Source: Deltaproteobacteria bacterium (GTDB lineage: Bacteria > Desulfobacterota > Binatia > UTPRO1). From it: a stretch of 34,706 nt of DNA. Shown one piece after another: positions 1-7,532 of the stretch. The DNA is taken from positions 1 through 34,706 of the forward strand of contig VBKW01000072.1 in NCBI GenBank assembly GCA_005879405.1, in the 5' to 3' direction. The notes under the pieces were generated by a model that was not told the origin of the DNA, searched no databases, and worked only from the letters and a program-made list of their open reading frames with translations. Position numbers and translations under genes: made by a program. Every line of letters starts with the position of its first letter. Positions within the stretch are counted from its first letter, which is position 1.

Positions 1-1
1 G

Positions 2-259
2 CTGATGAGCGGCGAGCCAGTCACGATTGCCCCGTTCGACCTGATTGCGAAGCGTGTCGTCGCCAAGGGTTTCTTCCTCAACCATCCTGATGTCGAGGTG
101 AAAATACCGGCTGCACTGCGCGAGACGGCGCCCCTCGTCGCTTCAGGCGCGGTTCGAGCACCGATCGCAGCGACCTATCCGCTCACCGCCTTCCGCGAAG
201 CCGTCACCCACGTCCAGCGGGGCGGCAAGGTGTTGTTCGACGTCGGCGGAGCCATCTGA
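2..259 (+). CDS. Medium-chain (zinc-type) alcohol dehydrogenase / quinone reductase, C-terminal part
   Basis: Only the last 85 or so codons are present; the frame is open to the left edge, so the start lies outside the window. The fragment carries the typical end of the medium-chain dehydrogenase/reductase fold: a hydrophobic strand around VVAKGFFL, a helix ending in LVASGAVRAPIA, the segment YPLTAFREAVTHVQRGG, and the closing GGKVLFDV strand that finishes the NADPH-binding domain. Family members reduce quinones or alcohols/enones with NAD(P)H in the cytoplasm. Substrate cannot be inferred because the N-terminal catalytic domain is missing here. It is followed by a stretch of degraded genes rather than by an operon partner. 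Confidence 0.8.
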   Translation: MMSGEPVTIAPFDLIAKRVVAKGFFLNHPDVEVKIPAALRETAPLVASGAVRAPIAATYPLTAFREAVTHVQRGGKVLFDVGGAI

Positions 260-350
260 GTCGCCTGGAATAACGGGAGTCTCACGACCCCGAAGAGCAT
301 CGTTTCCTCGCCAGCGCGCGGGTTCGGTTTCCGTCCCAGCGCGCAGCTCG

Positions 351-393
351 AGGTGCCTGCACGTCCCCATGGACGTTCTTGACGTTGCGCTGA
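351..393 (-). pseudogene. Inverted piece of an HVO_A0114-like DNA-binding regulator
   Basis: Read on the minus strand this stretch encodes IQRNVKNVHGDVQAP. That matches the recognition-helix region of small winged-helix regulators of the HVO_A0114/COG4190 type, where a 'R(N/D)(V/Y)K.VH.DV..L' segment is followed at once by 'GL(V/I)ER'. The expected continuation is not on the minus strand; it lies next to it on the plus strand (383-490). I read this as one broken gene in which a segment of about 40 bp has been turned around. The assignment rests on a short motif and could be chance. Confidence 0.35.
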
Positions 394-490
394 ATTGATC
401 GAGATCGGACTCGTCGAGCGCAAGGGCACGACGGTTCGCGTCCCGTTCGACGAGATTCGTGCTGCGTTCCGATTGACGCGCGCTGCGTGA
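383..490 (+). pseudogene. C-terminal remnant of an HVO_A0114-like DNA-binding regulator
   Basis: The open stretch just after a TGA at 380-382 reads ELIEIGLVERKGTTVRVPF and continues DEIRAAFRL to a TGA at 488-490. This is the wing and C-terminal end of the COG4190/HVO_A0114 winged-helix family, often found as antitoxin-like or autoregulatory proteins. No start codon or N-terminal domain precedes it in frame; the helix expected upstream is present but on the opposite strand (351-393). No toxin gene was recognised nearby. It is best read as a dead fragment. Confidence 0.45.
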
Positions 491-523
491 GCGACCCCGC
501 CACACGACCTCAGCCTTTCGCCT

Positions 524-538
524 CCGGACCCGGTCCGG
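524..538. terminator. Short GC-rich hairpin, possible terminator for the minus-strand patatin remnant
   Basis: Perfect 7-bp arms CCGGACC / GGTCCGG are separated by a single base. On the minus strand the hairpin lies about 27 nt downstream of the patatin fragment's stop codon (565-567). There is no clear T-run, so the call is weak. Confidence 0.25.
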
Positions 539-564
539 TTTTCGTCCCCGGTTTCGGGTGGCGT

Positions 565-978
565 CTATGTCGGTGTGCAGCTCCAGTGAAAAGCGGCAGC
601 CGCGCCGTAGCCACCTCGCCGCGCGCCGTCTGCGACGCGGGTCATCCCGGGCCGGCGTTCGGCCGCCTCGATCCAGGCCGCACTTCCAAAGAAGAACGCC
701 TCGATCTCGTCCTTCCGCGACAGCGCATCCTTGCGCCCGATCTCGATGAGCGGGCGCGTGTAGCTCGGGTCGAACGCGAGGTAGCTCAGGAACTCGACGC
801 CACGTCCTTCCGAAGCGCCGATTCCCTTCAACAGGTACCGGAGCATCGCCGGCATTCGCTTGAACTGGTCGGCGGCCAACGCGCCGAGATCGACCGAAGG
901 CCGGATCACGAGCAACGGGATCGCGCGTAGATCGTCGGGATGATGCGAGCGTCGCTTCGCGTCGATCAGGCTGGAGCG
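565..978 (-). pseudogene. Patatin-like phospholipase, C-terminal remnant
   Basis: The minus strand encodes DLRAIPLLVIRPSVDLGALA, then LRYLLKGIG, then EFLSYLAFDPSYTRPLIEIG and ending near DEIEAFFFG. This is the characteristic C-terminal third of bacterial patatin-like phospholipases (RssA/COG1752 type), which hydrolyse membrane acyl lipids. The catalytic part (GxSxG serine and the Asp dyad) is missing. Upstream on the same strand the sequence runs into the divergent GH15 start region without any patatin-like sequence. The recognisable part spans roughly 691-936. I call it a truncated pseudogene; the tail after FFFG (to 565) does not look like family sequence. Confidence 0.75.
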
Positions 979-1116
979 ATTGGGGCACGCCCGAGGCAAT
1001 CGAGCGTTCGTTCGCAGCCATCGGCATGGTTCCACCGTGACGCGAACCAGCGGAAGCCGTGTGCTGACGGACCGGCGAGACTGGGCCGGGCCTTTCAGTT
1101 AGGCTCATCGACGACG

Positions 1117-2940
1117 ATGGCGCGCTACGCACCGATCGGCGACTACGGGGTCATCGGCGACCTCTACACCGTCGCGCTGGTGGGCATGGACGGATCGATC
1201 GACTTCCTCTGTCTGCCCCATTTCGACTCGCCGTCCGTCTTCGCCGCGCTCGTGGACGCAGAACGCGGTGGACGGTTTCAGATCGCGCCGCTTCTCTGCG
1301 GGGCGGCGCGAAAACAGCTCTACGTGCCCGACACCAACGTGCTCTTGACCCGGTTCCTGGATGCCGACGGTGTCGCGGAGGTGTCCGACTTCATGCCGGC
1401 CGAAAACGCGGGGGCGCACAACCTCGTGCGCCGAGCGAAGACGGTGCGGGGCGAGGTGCGCTTCCAGATGCGCTGCGACCCGCGTTTCGACTATGGGCGC
1501 GCCACGCATACCGTCCAGCGTCGCAGCGACATGGAGGTACTCTTCTGCGGGCGATCCGGTAACGGCGACCTCGTGCTGCGCCTTCGCTCGTCAGTTCCGA
1601 TGCGCCTCGACGGCGGCGCGGCGCTCGCGGAGTTCACGCTCGGCGCCGACGCGTCCGCCTGGTTCGTCCTCGAGGTCGTCGTGGCGACGGAGGAGACGTC
1701 CCCGTCCGAACACCGTGACTACCCCAGTGACGCCTTCAAGCAAACGGTGAACTTCTGGCGCGCGTGGGTCGCGCACAACACCTACGGCGGTCGCTGGCGC
1801 GAGATGGTGAACCGATCCGCGCTGGCGCTGAAGCTCCTCACGTCGAAACAGTACGGCTCGATCATCGCCGCGCCGACGTTCGGGCTTCCCGAGACGATCG
1901 GCGGCGGCCGGAATTGGGACTATCGCTACACCTGGATCCGCGACTCGTCATTCACGCTCTATGGGCTGATGCGGCTCGGGTACACTGACGAGGCCGCGGC
2001 CTTCATGCAGTGGGTGATGGCGCGGTGCGAGGAGCTCGCACCGGACGGATCGCTGCAAATCATGTACGGGATCGACGGCCGTCATGTGCTCGCAGAAGAG
2101 ACGCTCCCGCACCTCGAGGGCTACATGGGGTCGCGCCCGGTGCGGATCGGCAATGCAGCGTTCGCCAACCTGCAGCTCGACATCTACGGCGAGCTCATGG
2201 ACTCGGTCTATCTCTACGACAAGTACGGCTCTCCGATCGGCTACGATGCATGGACGAACATCGTCCGCCTGATCGAATGGGTGTGTGCCAACTGGCAGCA
2301 ACCGGACGAGGGCATCTGGGAGGTCCGCGGCGGGCGCCACGAGTTCCTCTACTCGCGCGTCATGTGTTGGGTCGCGATCGACCGCGCGATACGGTTGGCG
2401 CTGAAGCGCTCGTTCCCGGCGCCGATGCCGCGCTGGCACGTGGCTCGGGACACGATCTACCAGGACGTCTTCGGTCGCTTCTGGGATCCCGCGCGGCGCG
2501 CGTTCGTTCAGCATGCCGGCGCGACCACGCTGGACGCCGCCGCGCTGTTGATGCCGCTCGTCCGCTTCGTCTCGCCCACCGATCCACGATGGATCTCGAC
2601 GCTGCGCGCGATCGAGCGCGACCTGGTGAGCGACTCGCTCGTGTATCGCTATCGCGTCGCCGACGGCTTCTCCGACGGGCTCACGGGCGAGGAGGGGACG
2701 TTCTCGATGTGCTCGTTCTGGTACGTCGAGTGCCTCTCGCGCATGGGAGACCTCCGGAAGGCGCGGTTCTTCTTCGAGAAGATGCTCGGCTACGCCAATC
2801 ACCTGGGGCTGTACGGCGAGGAGCTCGGCCCGCAGGCGCAGCATCTCGGCAATTTCCCGCAGGCGTTCACGCACCTCGCGCTCATCAGTGCGGCGTTCGA
2901 CTTGGACCGCCGGCTGTCGGCCGCCGGCCACGCCGGCTGA
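1117..2940 (+). CDS. Glycoside hydrolase family 15 (glucoamylase/trehalase-like)
   Basis: A 607-residue cytoplasmic enzyme expected to release glucose from alpha-glucans or trehalose by an inverting mechanism. The protein starts MARYAPIGDYGVIGD, the standard beginning of bacterial GH15 proteins (YxPIxDYxxIGDxxTxALVxxxGSIDFLCLPxFDSPSVFAALVD). I therefore take the ATG at 1117, although the frame is open further upstream. The N-terminal beta-sandwich (about 1-230) is followed by the (alpha/alpha)6 barrel with the hallmark ETIGGGRNWDYRYTWIRDSS near residue 265. Probable catalytic acid Glu lies in GEEGTFSMCSFW (Glu525/526) and the base in LYGEELGP (Glu568), followed by LGNFPQAFTH. No signal peptide is visible. 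Its stop faces the minus-strand GT4/GH130 unit, so the two transcripts converge. Start context has no strong SD. Confidence 0.95.
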   Translation: MARYAPIGDYGVIGDLYTVALVGMDGSIDFLCLPHFDSPSVFAALVDAERGGRFQIAPLLCGAARKQLYVPDTNVLLTRFLDADGVAEVSDFMPAENAGAHNLVRRAKTVRGEVRFQMRCDPRFDYGRATHTVQRRSDMEVLFCGRSGNGDLVLRLRSSVPMRLDGGAALAEFTLGADASAWFVLEVVVATEETSPSEHRDYPSDAFKQTVNFWRAWVAHNTYGGRWREMVNRSALALKLLTSKQYGSIIAAPTFGLPETIGGGRNWDYRYTWIRDSSFTLYGLMRLGYTDEAAAFMQWVMARCEELAPDGSLQIMYGIDGRHVLAEETLPHLEGYMGSRPVRIGNAAFANLQLDIYGELMDSVYLYDKYGSPIGYDAWTNIVRLIEWVCANWQQPDEGIWEVRGGRHEFLYSRVMCWVAIDRAIRLALKRSFPAPMPRWHVARDTIYQDVFGRFWDPARRAFVQHAGATTLDAAALLMPLVRFVSPTDPRWISTLRAIERDLVSDSLVYRYRVADGFSDGLTGEEGTFSMCSFWYVECLSRMGDLRKARFFFEKMLGYANHLGLYGEELGPQAQHLGNFPQAFTHLALISAAFDLDRRLSAAGHAG

Positions 2941-3013
2941 CGGCCACGACGGCACGCCATCACGCCGCTTCGTCGGGTCCGACAAGGGCCGTGAACTTCG
3001 AGAAAGGCTCGAC

Positions 3014-3154
3014 CTACTTCTTACCCTTTGCCCCGAGCGGCTGGGCCTGGCTGTAGCCGTCCTGTTTCGACTGCGCTCTGGCCTGACTCTCTGCCTTGAC
3101 GCTCTGCTTCTGCTTTTGATTGCGCTGTTTCGACTTGGGTGACTTGTCGCCCAT
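3014..3154 (-). CDS. Small lysine/glutamine-rich conserved protein (MGDKSPKSKQR type)
   Basis: A 46-residue, highly basic protein beginning MGDKSPKSKQRNQKQKQ and ending AKGKK. Very similar tiny proteins occur in many proteobacterial and acidobacterial genomes without known function; I recognise the N-terminus from memory, not from a search. An SD (aggaggga in the reverse complement of 3159-3168) precedes the ATG. It lies 17 nt downstream of the GH130 gene on the same strand, so it is probably the last gene of that unit. It has no hydrophobic segment and is likely disordered; a nucleic-acid-binding role is only a guess from its charge. Confidence 0.75.
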   Translation of the reverse strand: MGDKSPKSKQRNQKQKQSVKAESQARAQSKQDGYSQAQPLGAKGKK

Positions 3155-3171
3155 GGCTCCCTCCCTGCGTC

Positions 3172-4122
3172 CTAACTGCTCCCGTGCGCGTCGAGCCAGC
3201 AGAGCAGCTCGCTGATGCTTCCCGTCGCCAGTCCGATGCTGGTGTCCGCGGCGCCGTAATAGAGATTGATCGTGTCGCCATTGCGGTCGAGCGTGTAGCC
3301 GCAGGGGAACGTGACGTTGCTGACGTCTCCCTCGCGCTCGTAAGGCGCCTCCGGACCGAAGATCCATGAGTCGCCGCGCGCGAGGCAATGCTCCGGCTGG
3401 TCGAGCGCGAAGAGCGCCACGCCGAGGCGATAGAGACATCCGGACGCCGTGTGGCGCACACCGTGATAGAGCATCAGCCATCCTCGCGACGTCTCGATCA
3501 ACGGCGGTGAGAGCCCGACCTTGTTCGCGTCCCACCATCCACCCTTGCGGGCCTGGAGCAGCAGCCGATGACTTCCCCAGTTGCGGAGATCCGGCGAGAA
3601 CGAGATCCACACGTGCGCTCCGGAGTCCGTCATCGGACGGTGAACGAGCGCGAAGCTGCCGTCGATACGCCGCGGCAGCAGGGCCGCATCCTTATCGTCG
3701 GGCTGCATGATCAACCCGAGACGCTCGAAGCGATGAAAGTCCTCGGTGAGCGCGAGCGCGACACCCGGCCCCCCTTTGCTGAAGGCGGTGTAGGCGATCG
3801 CGTACTTGCCGAGCTCATCGAGGTACGTGATCCGCGGGTCCTCGATTCCCCATAGCTCCTCGGGATAGTTCTCCGGGTCCGGCCGGAGCGTGGGCTCTGC
3901 GTCGATCGCCCATCCGTCGATGCCGTTCGCGGAGCGCGCCGCGCATAGGTGCGAGTGCCCGCGGCGGTCCTCGACACGGCAGAGCAGCAGTGTCGTGCCG
4001 TCCTTCAGTCGTGTGGCGCCGGCGTTGAAGACGGAGTGCGCCGGATACGGCCAATCGGCCGCGGTCAGGATCGGATTCTTCCCGTGCCGATGGAGGAGCG
4101 TTTCATAGCCGTTCGCCCTCAT
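3172..4122 (-). CDS. Glycoside hydrolase family 130 (beta-mannoside phosphorylase-like)
   Basis: A 316-residue five-bladed beta-propeller of GH130, a family of enzymes that phosphorolyse or hydrolyse beta-1,2- or beta-1,4-linked mannosides to mannose-1-phosphate. Signature pieces: the N-terminal KNPILTAADWP..AHSVFNAGA, RVEDRRGHSHL, the catalytic EDPR motif in WGIEDPRITY (proton-donor Asp95), WWDANKVGLSPPLIET, GWLMLYHGVR and the terminal YYGAADTSIGLATG. The ATG at 4122 overlaps the stop of the upstream glycosyltransferase (ATGA), so translation is probably coupled. Length is normal for the short GH130 clades. Pairing with a GT4 suggests a mannose-containing glycan or mannosyl-glucoside that is built and recycled by this operon; the linkage is inference. 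Confidence 0.93.
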   Translation of the reverse strand: MRANGYETLLHRHGKNPILTAADWPYPAHSVFNAGATRLKDGTTLLLCRVEDRRGHSHLCAARSANGIDGWAIDAEPTLRPDPENYPEELWGIEDPRITYLDELGKYAIAYTAFSKGGPGVALALTEDFHRFERLGLIMQPDDKDAALLPRRIDGSFALVHRPMTDSGAHVWISFSPDLRNWGSHRLLLQARKGGWWDANKVGLSPPLIETSRGWLMLYHGVRHTASGCLYRLGVALFALDQPEHCLARGDSWIFGPEAPYEREGDVSNVTFPCGYTLDRNGDTINLYYGAADTSIGLATGSISELLCWLDAHGSS

Positions 4123-6503
4123 GCCGTCGTCTGCCGTACCGGCGCCGTCGTGGTGGCAACCCGATCGGCCGCTCGCATCTCCGAGAGGGCGAGCAAAAAA
4201 GAAAGGGTCGACTCGGCGCCTTGATTCTCGTTCACTCGATCGGGGTGCAGTCCATCGCGGCATCCTCCGGTCGTCGGGTCGTAGAGCGATTGCTGCAGGT
4301 GGTTCTGACCGATGAACCAGTTGAAGGCCCGGCGCGCATGCGCGGCCCATCGCGCGTCTTCGGTCGCACGGCCCGCCTCTAGACACGCCGACACCGTGGC
4401 GCACGCCTCCACGGGCTGCTGGTCGAACGAAGCTTTCGACCCATTTCGCGGGTAGAAGCCGTTCGAGCCGATGGGGGCGAAATATCCATCCGCTGAGCAT
4501 TGGATCGCCACCAGCCACTCGAGCGATCGCAAGCCCGCCGCCACCATCGCCTCGTGTTCCATCCGGGACCCGGTCGCGATGAGCGCCTGCGACAACCGCG
4601 CGTTGCAGTACGTCACCTTGTCCTCGAACCACGGCCACTCGCGATCGCTCGTTCGTCGGAAGAGATCGAGGAGGCGATCGGCCAGCGTCCTCCGCACCGA
4701 CTGCACGTTGCTGTCGCCCTGGAACGCACGGAGGTAGTCATCGATCCCCAACAGAGCGTACGCCCATGCCCGCGGGCTCGTGAATCCCGACAGCGCGGGC
4801 AAGGCGGCATGGAAAAGATGGCCGCCGAGGCTCTGCCTACCCGGATCGCCGGAGCGGCCGACGAGGGTGCCGAGCGCCCACACCGTGCGGGCGTGGCTGT
4901 CCTCGGACCCATCCTCTCCTATCCATTGCCGAGAGTACGACATGAAATTCCTGAAGCGTCCGCGATGCACGTCGAAGGCGTGGTTGACGAAGGCCAGGTA
5001 GCGGGATGCGAGCGCGCGTACGGCTTGGGCGTCTTCCGTCCCCGCGTCCTCCATCAAAGCCATCAGGAGCAGCGCGCGCGCGTTGTCGTCGATGCAGTAG
5101 CCGTCGTCGTAGCGTGGCACGCTGAAGGTGGCGTGCTGCAGCATGCCCGTTTGATCGGTCATTATCTGGAGGTGGCCGAGGTTGATCTCGGGAAGCTCGG
5201 CCTGCCGTTTCGCGAGCGTCTTCGCCTGAAAGACCGTCCGGAGCCGTGCGGTGTGCTCGGTCCGCGCACGCTCGAAGCTCCGTAGATAGCAACGCGCTAC
5301 CGCCGGCCAGATCATGTCTCGGCCGTGAGCGGCCGCCCGGTCACACAACGCGAGCCGCTTCGCATCGTCGCCGAGCAGCGCGACCACGTCGCGTGCGATC
5401 GCTTGCGAGTCTCGCCACGGCACGAGGATGCCGCGCCCGTCCGCGAGGAGCTCGCGGGCGTACACATACGGCGTGGAGATCACGGCCTTGCCGGACCCGA
5501 CTGCATACGCCAGCGTCCCCGACGTGATCTGGTCTGGGTTCAGATACGGCGTGACGTAGATGTCGGCGGCGGCGAGAAACTCGATCAGCTCGACTTGGCT
5601 CACGAAGCGGTCGTGAAAGATCACGCTCGAGTCCACGCCGAGCCGTCGCGCGCGATGCTCCAGCATGAGCCGGTACGTCTCGCCGTAACGCTCCTTGACG
5701 TGCGGGTGGGTGGCGCCGAGCACGATGTAGACCGTCTCCGGATGGGAGGCGAGGATCGCCGGCAGCGCGTCGATGACGTACTCGATCCCCTTGTCGGGCG
5801 AGAGCAGCCCGAATGTGAGAATGACGGACTTCCCCTCCACCCCGAGCCGATCCTTGCTGTGGATCGTGGCCGGTACGTTGGGAATGCCGTGCGGGATCAC
5901 ATCGATCTTACGCTCAGGAACACCGTGGACGTCGCGCAGAAGTGCCGCGCCGTGCGCGCTCATGACGACAAGCCGCTCCGAGAGCTGGGTGAGCTCGTCC
6001 ATCGTGCTGCGCTGCAAGACACTCGGCTCGCCGAGGATGGTGTGCAGCGTCGTCACAATCGGCATGCGCAGCTCGCGAAGCAATGCGAGGACGTGGCTGC
6101 CCGCCTTGCCTCCGAAGATTCCATATTCGTGCTGCACGCACACGACATCGACGCCATTGACGTTCAAGAAATCTGCCGCACGGCGGTACGATGCGATATC
6201 GCTTTCGGCGATCTCGAACCGGACGCGCGGCGAGTACGCGTGACGTCGGCCAGCATCGTTCATCGCGAGCACGAAGCAGTCGAGCGCTGACGATTCCGCG
6301 GCGATCGCTTCGCTGAGATCGGTCGTGAATGTCGCGATGCCGCATTGGCGCGGCACATGATTGCCGAGCATCGCAATCTTACGGATCGCCCCCGTGGCCG
6401 CGGCCGTGAGGCGCGCGAGCGGAACGGGATCGCCGAAGACCGTACGTGAGCGGTCGCCACGTTTGACAATCGCCGCGGCCGGGTTGGCTGGAGCGGGAAT
6501 CAA
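4119..6503 (-). CDS. GT4 glycosyltransferase fused to an alpha/alpha-toroid glycosidase-like domain
   Basis: A 794-residue two-domain protein. Residues ~40-410 form a GT-B glycosyltransferase of family GT4: GNHVPRQCGIATFT near the start, CVQHEYGIFGG, VTTLHTIL, VIPHGIPN, TFGLLSPDKGIEYV and the donor-site segment YLNPDQITSGTLAYAVGSGKAV. Residues ~425-780 are alpha-helical with conserved acidic/aromatic motifs DDGYCIDDNARALLL, EDSHARTVWALG, FDQQPVEACATV and NENQGAESTLSFLLAL, as in (alpha/alpha)6 toroids of glycoside hydrolases/epimerases. The start is a TTG at 6503 that overlaps the stop of the upstream small gene (TTGA); a downstream ATG before LGNHVPRQ (about residue 45) is possible. It is followed by GH130 with an ATGA overlap. 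No signal peptide, so it probably acts in the cytoplasm. Confidence 0.9.
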   Translation of the reverse strand: MIPAPANPAAAIVKRGDRSRTVFGDPVPLARLTAAATGAIRKIAMLGNHVPRQCGIATFTTDLSEAIAAESSALDCFVLAMNDAGRRHAYSPRVRFEIAESDIASYRRAADFLNVNGVDVVCVQHEYGIFGGKAGSHVLALLRELRMPIVTTLHTILGEPSVLQRSTMDELTQLSERLVVMSAHGAALLRDVHGVPERKIDVIPHGIPNVPATIHSKDRLGVEGKSVILTFGLLSPDKGIEYVIDALPAILASHPETVYIVLGATHPHVKERYGETYRLMLEHRARRLGVDSSVIFHDRFVSQVELIEFLAAADIYVTPYLNPDQITSGTLAYAVGSGKAVISTPYVYARELLADGRGILVPWRDSQAIARDVVALLGDDAKRLALCDRAAAHGRDMIWPAVARCYLRSFERARTEHTARLRTVFQAKTLAKRQAELPEINLGHLQIMTDQTGMLQHATFSVPRYDDGYCIDDNARALLLMALMEDAGTEDAQAVRALASRYLAFVNHAFDVHRGRFRNFMSYSRQWIGEDGSEDSHARTVWALGTLVGRSGDPGRQSLGGHLFHAALPALSGFTSPRAWAYALLGIDDYLRAFQGDSNVQSVRRTLADRLLDLFRRTSDREWPWFEDKVTYCNARLSQALIATGSRMEHEAMVAAGLRSLEWLVAIQCSADGYFAPIGSNGFYPRNGSKASFDQQPVEACATVSACLEAGRATEDARWAAHARRAFNWFIGQNHLQQSLYDPTTGGCRDGLHPDRVNENQGAESTLSFLLALSEMRAADRVATTTAPVRQTTA

Positions 6504-6682
6504 ACCAGACCGATGCTTTCCGCGAGCGACCTCGGGATCACCAGCTTGCCGCGATCTCCGGCTCCTCGCACTTCCGTGCCGGATCCCATGCGAAGCGATG
6601 GGACGCTGACGCGCATCCCATGGACGAGACAGACCAGGCTCAAGCCCGTGTCCAACAACACCTCTACATTCGAGAACTCCAC
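6500..6682 (-). CDS. Small conserved protein, paralogue of the gene at 7065
   Basis: About 60 residues with a compact beta-rich pattern: VEVLLDTGLSLVCLVHGMRVSVP then GDRGKLVIPRSLAESIGL. The same layout, including the invariant GDRGKL-I-R, occurs in the 105-residue protein at 7065-7382, so the two are paralogues. Function is unknown. The stop overlaps the TTG start of the glycosyltransferase gene, placing it at the head of that operon. The first usual start codon is GTG at 6682, but the only strong SD (AGGAGGT, 6699-6705) sits 5 nt before an in-frame ATC at 6694, giving an alternative 64-residue reading. An in-frame TAG lies directly upstream of that. Confidence 0.7.
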   Translation of the reverse strand: MEFSNVEVLLDTGLSLVCLVHGMRVSVPSLRMGSGTEVRGAGDRGKLVIPRSLAESIGLV

Positions 6683-6698
6683 GGAGCTTTCGATGAAG

Positions 6699-6705
6699 AC
6701 CTCCT
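6699..6705 (-). promoter_or_regulatory. Perfect Shine-Dalgarno site with an unusual in-frame ATC downstream
   Basis: AGGAGGT read on the minus strand. It is 5 nt from ATC (6694-6692) and about 17 nt from the first conventional start (GTG, 6682). The spacing suits the ATC far better than the GTG. Confidence 0.5.
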
Positions 6706-7064
6706 ACGTTCGTGTGGGCTCGGGGAGGGTCGCGGCGCAGTGCGCCGCTCTAGGGTTCGGGCGTGGGAGCCGTGCGCGTGCGAACCGCAGAGCTGGAGCT
6801 TCGACGAATGTATCCCGTCGAGTCCGGGTGCACAACACAAACTGCTCTACTACTCAGTCACCGCGAGTCAGTCACCGCGAGAGCGGTCCTTTGGCGCCGT
6901 GTCCTGCTCTCACGTCTCGCGCTTTGGACTCGTCCACACCTTGTGCGGTCACCTCTACTCCGATACACCTCGTTCGAGCCCGTTCAGAGCCCCGCAGCGC
7001 GATCCGTGCAGGGGCACCATCCCGACGTCGTGTGCTCGGTGCGGACTCCGGAAGGAGTATCGCC
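6706..7064. other. Divergent intergenic region
   Basis: About 360 bp separate the minus-strand GT4/GH130 unit from the plus-strand small-gene run, so promoters for both should lie here. It is visibly richer in A/T than the coding sequence around it. I see no convincing ORF or protein fragment in any frame, and no clear -35/-10 pair. The only structure noted is the 14-bp tandem repeat at 6854-6881. Confidence 0.5.
6854..6881. repeat. Two tandem copies of a 14-bp unit
   Basis: TCAGTCACCGCGAG occurs twice, back to back (6854-6867 and 6868-6881), inside the divergent intergenic region. It could be a binding-site pair or a simple slippage duplication. Confidence 0.6.
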
Positions 7065-7382
7065 ATGATCACCGACGGCGCCGACGATCTCGTGGCGTTC
7101 CAGGATGTCAGAATCATCAGCTCAACGGCTCCAGCCCTGCTCTGCCGGATCGGGGGCAGGAACGTCTGGCTCCCCCGCCGGCACATCAGCGGCAAGCTCT
7201 GGTGCAACGGTGATCGGGGCAAGTTGTTCATCCGGCGCTGGGTCGCTCGCGACCGGCATCTGATTGATCTACACGGCGTAGCGATCTCGTGCCTGGTGCC
7301 CTACACCGTGCCGTCGCGCCGTCCCGCTCAGCTGCATCTGGTGCGCAGGAGGGATCCTCGGGATGTGGAATCATCGACCTGA
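7065..7382 (+). CDS. Small conserved protein with GDRGKL motif, paralogue of the gene at 6500
   Basis: A 105-residue protein; ATG at 7065 follows an SD (GGAAGGAG, 7050-7056). The core LVAFQDVRIISSTAPALLCR, GGRNVWLP and NGDRGKLFIRRWVARD matches the 60-residue protein encoded divergently at 6500-6682. This copy has a longer, arginine-rich C-terminus (about residues 75-105). There are no membrane segments or signal peptide and the function is unknown. Being the first gene of the plus-strand run mirrors the paralogue's place at the head of the minus-strand unit, suggesting an inverted duplication of the module. Confidence 0.75.
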   Translation: MITDGADDLVAFQDVRIISSTAPALLCRIGGRNVWLPRRHISGKLWCNGDRGKLFIRRWVARDRHLIDLHGVAISCLVPYTVPSRRPAQLHLVRRRDPRDVESST

Positions 7383-7530
7383 GGTGCTGACACGCGTTTG
7401 GAGATGGCTGTGGCGCCGCTCGTCTCGCGTCGTCGCCAAGAACCGCCTGGCCGATTCGCGCGCCCGCTTTTGGGTCGAGCTTCGCGAGGGGCAGCGTGAG
7501 GCCGACGCGAACGCCATCCAAAAGGGGTAG
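7363..7530 (+). CDS. 55-residue basic amphipathic small protein
   Basis: The ATG at 7363 follows a good SD (AGGAGGG, 7347-7353) and overlaps the end of the previous gene by 20 nt in another frame. The product starts MWNHRPEVLTRVWRWLWRR and continues with RARFWVELREGQREADA before a TAG at 7528. Trp/Arg-rich first half and a charged second half suggest a membrane-surface amphipathic helix followed by a polar helix. Short proteins with a 'RARFW.E.R.GQREAE' segment seem familiar from other genomes, but I cannot name a family. Strong SD and codon pattern argue that it is translated. Confidence 0.6.
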   Translation: MWNHRPEVLTRVWRWLWRRSSRVVAKNRLADSRARFWVELREGQREADANAIQKG

Positions 7531-7532
7531 CT

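Noticed and set aside
6854-6881. CRISPR-like repeat
   Set aside because: Only two directly adjacent 14-bp copies, with no spacer.
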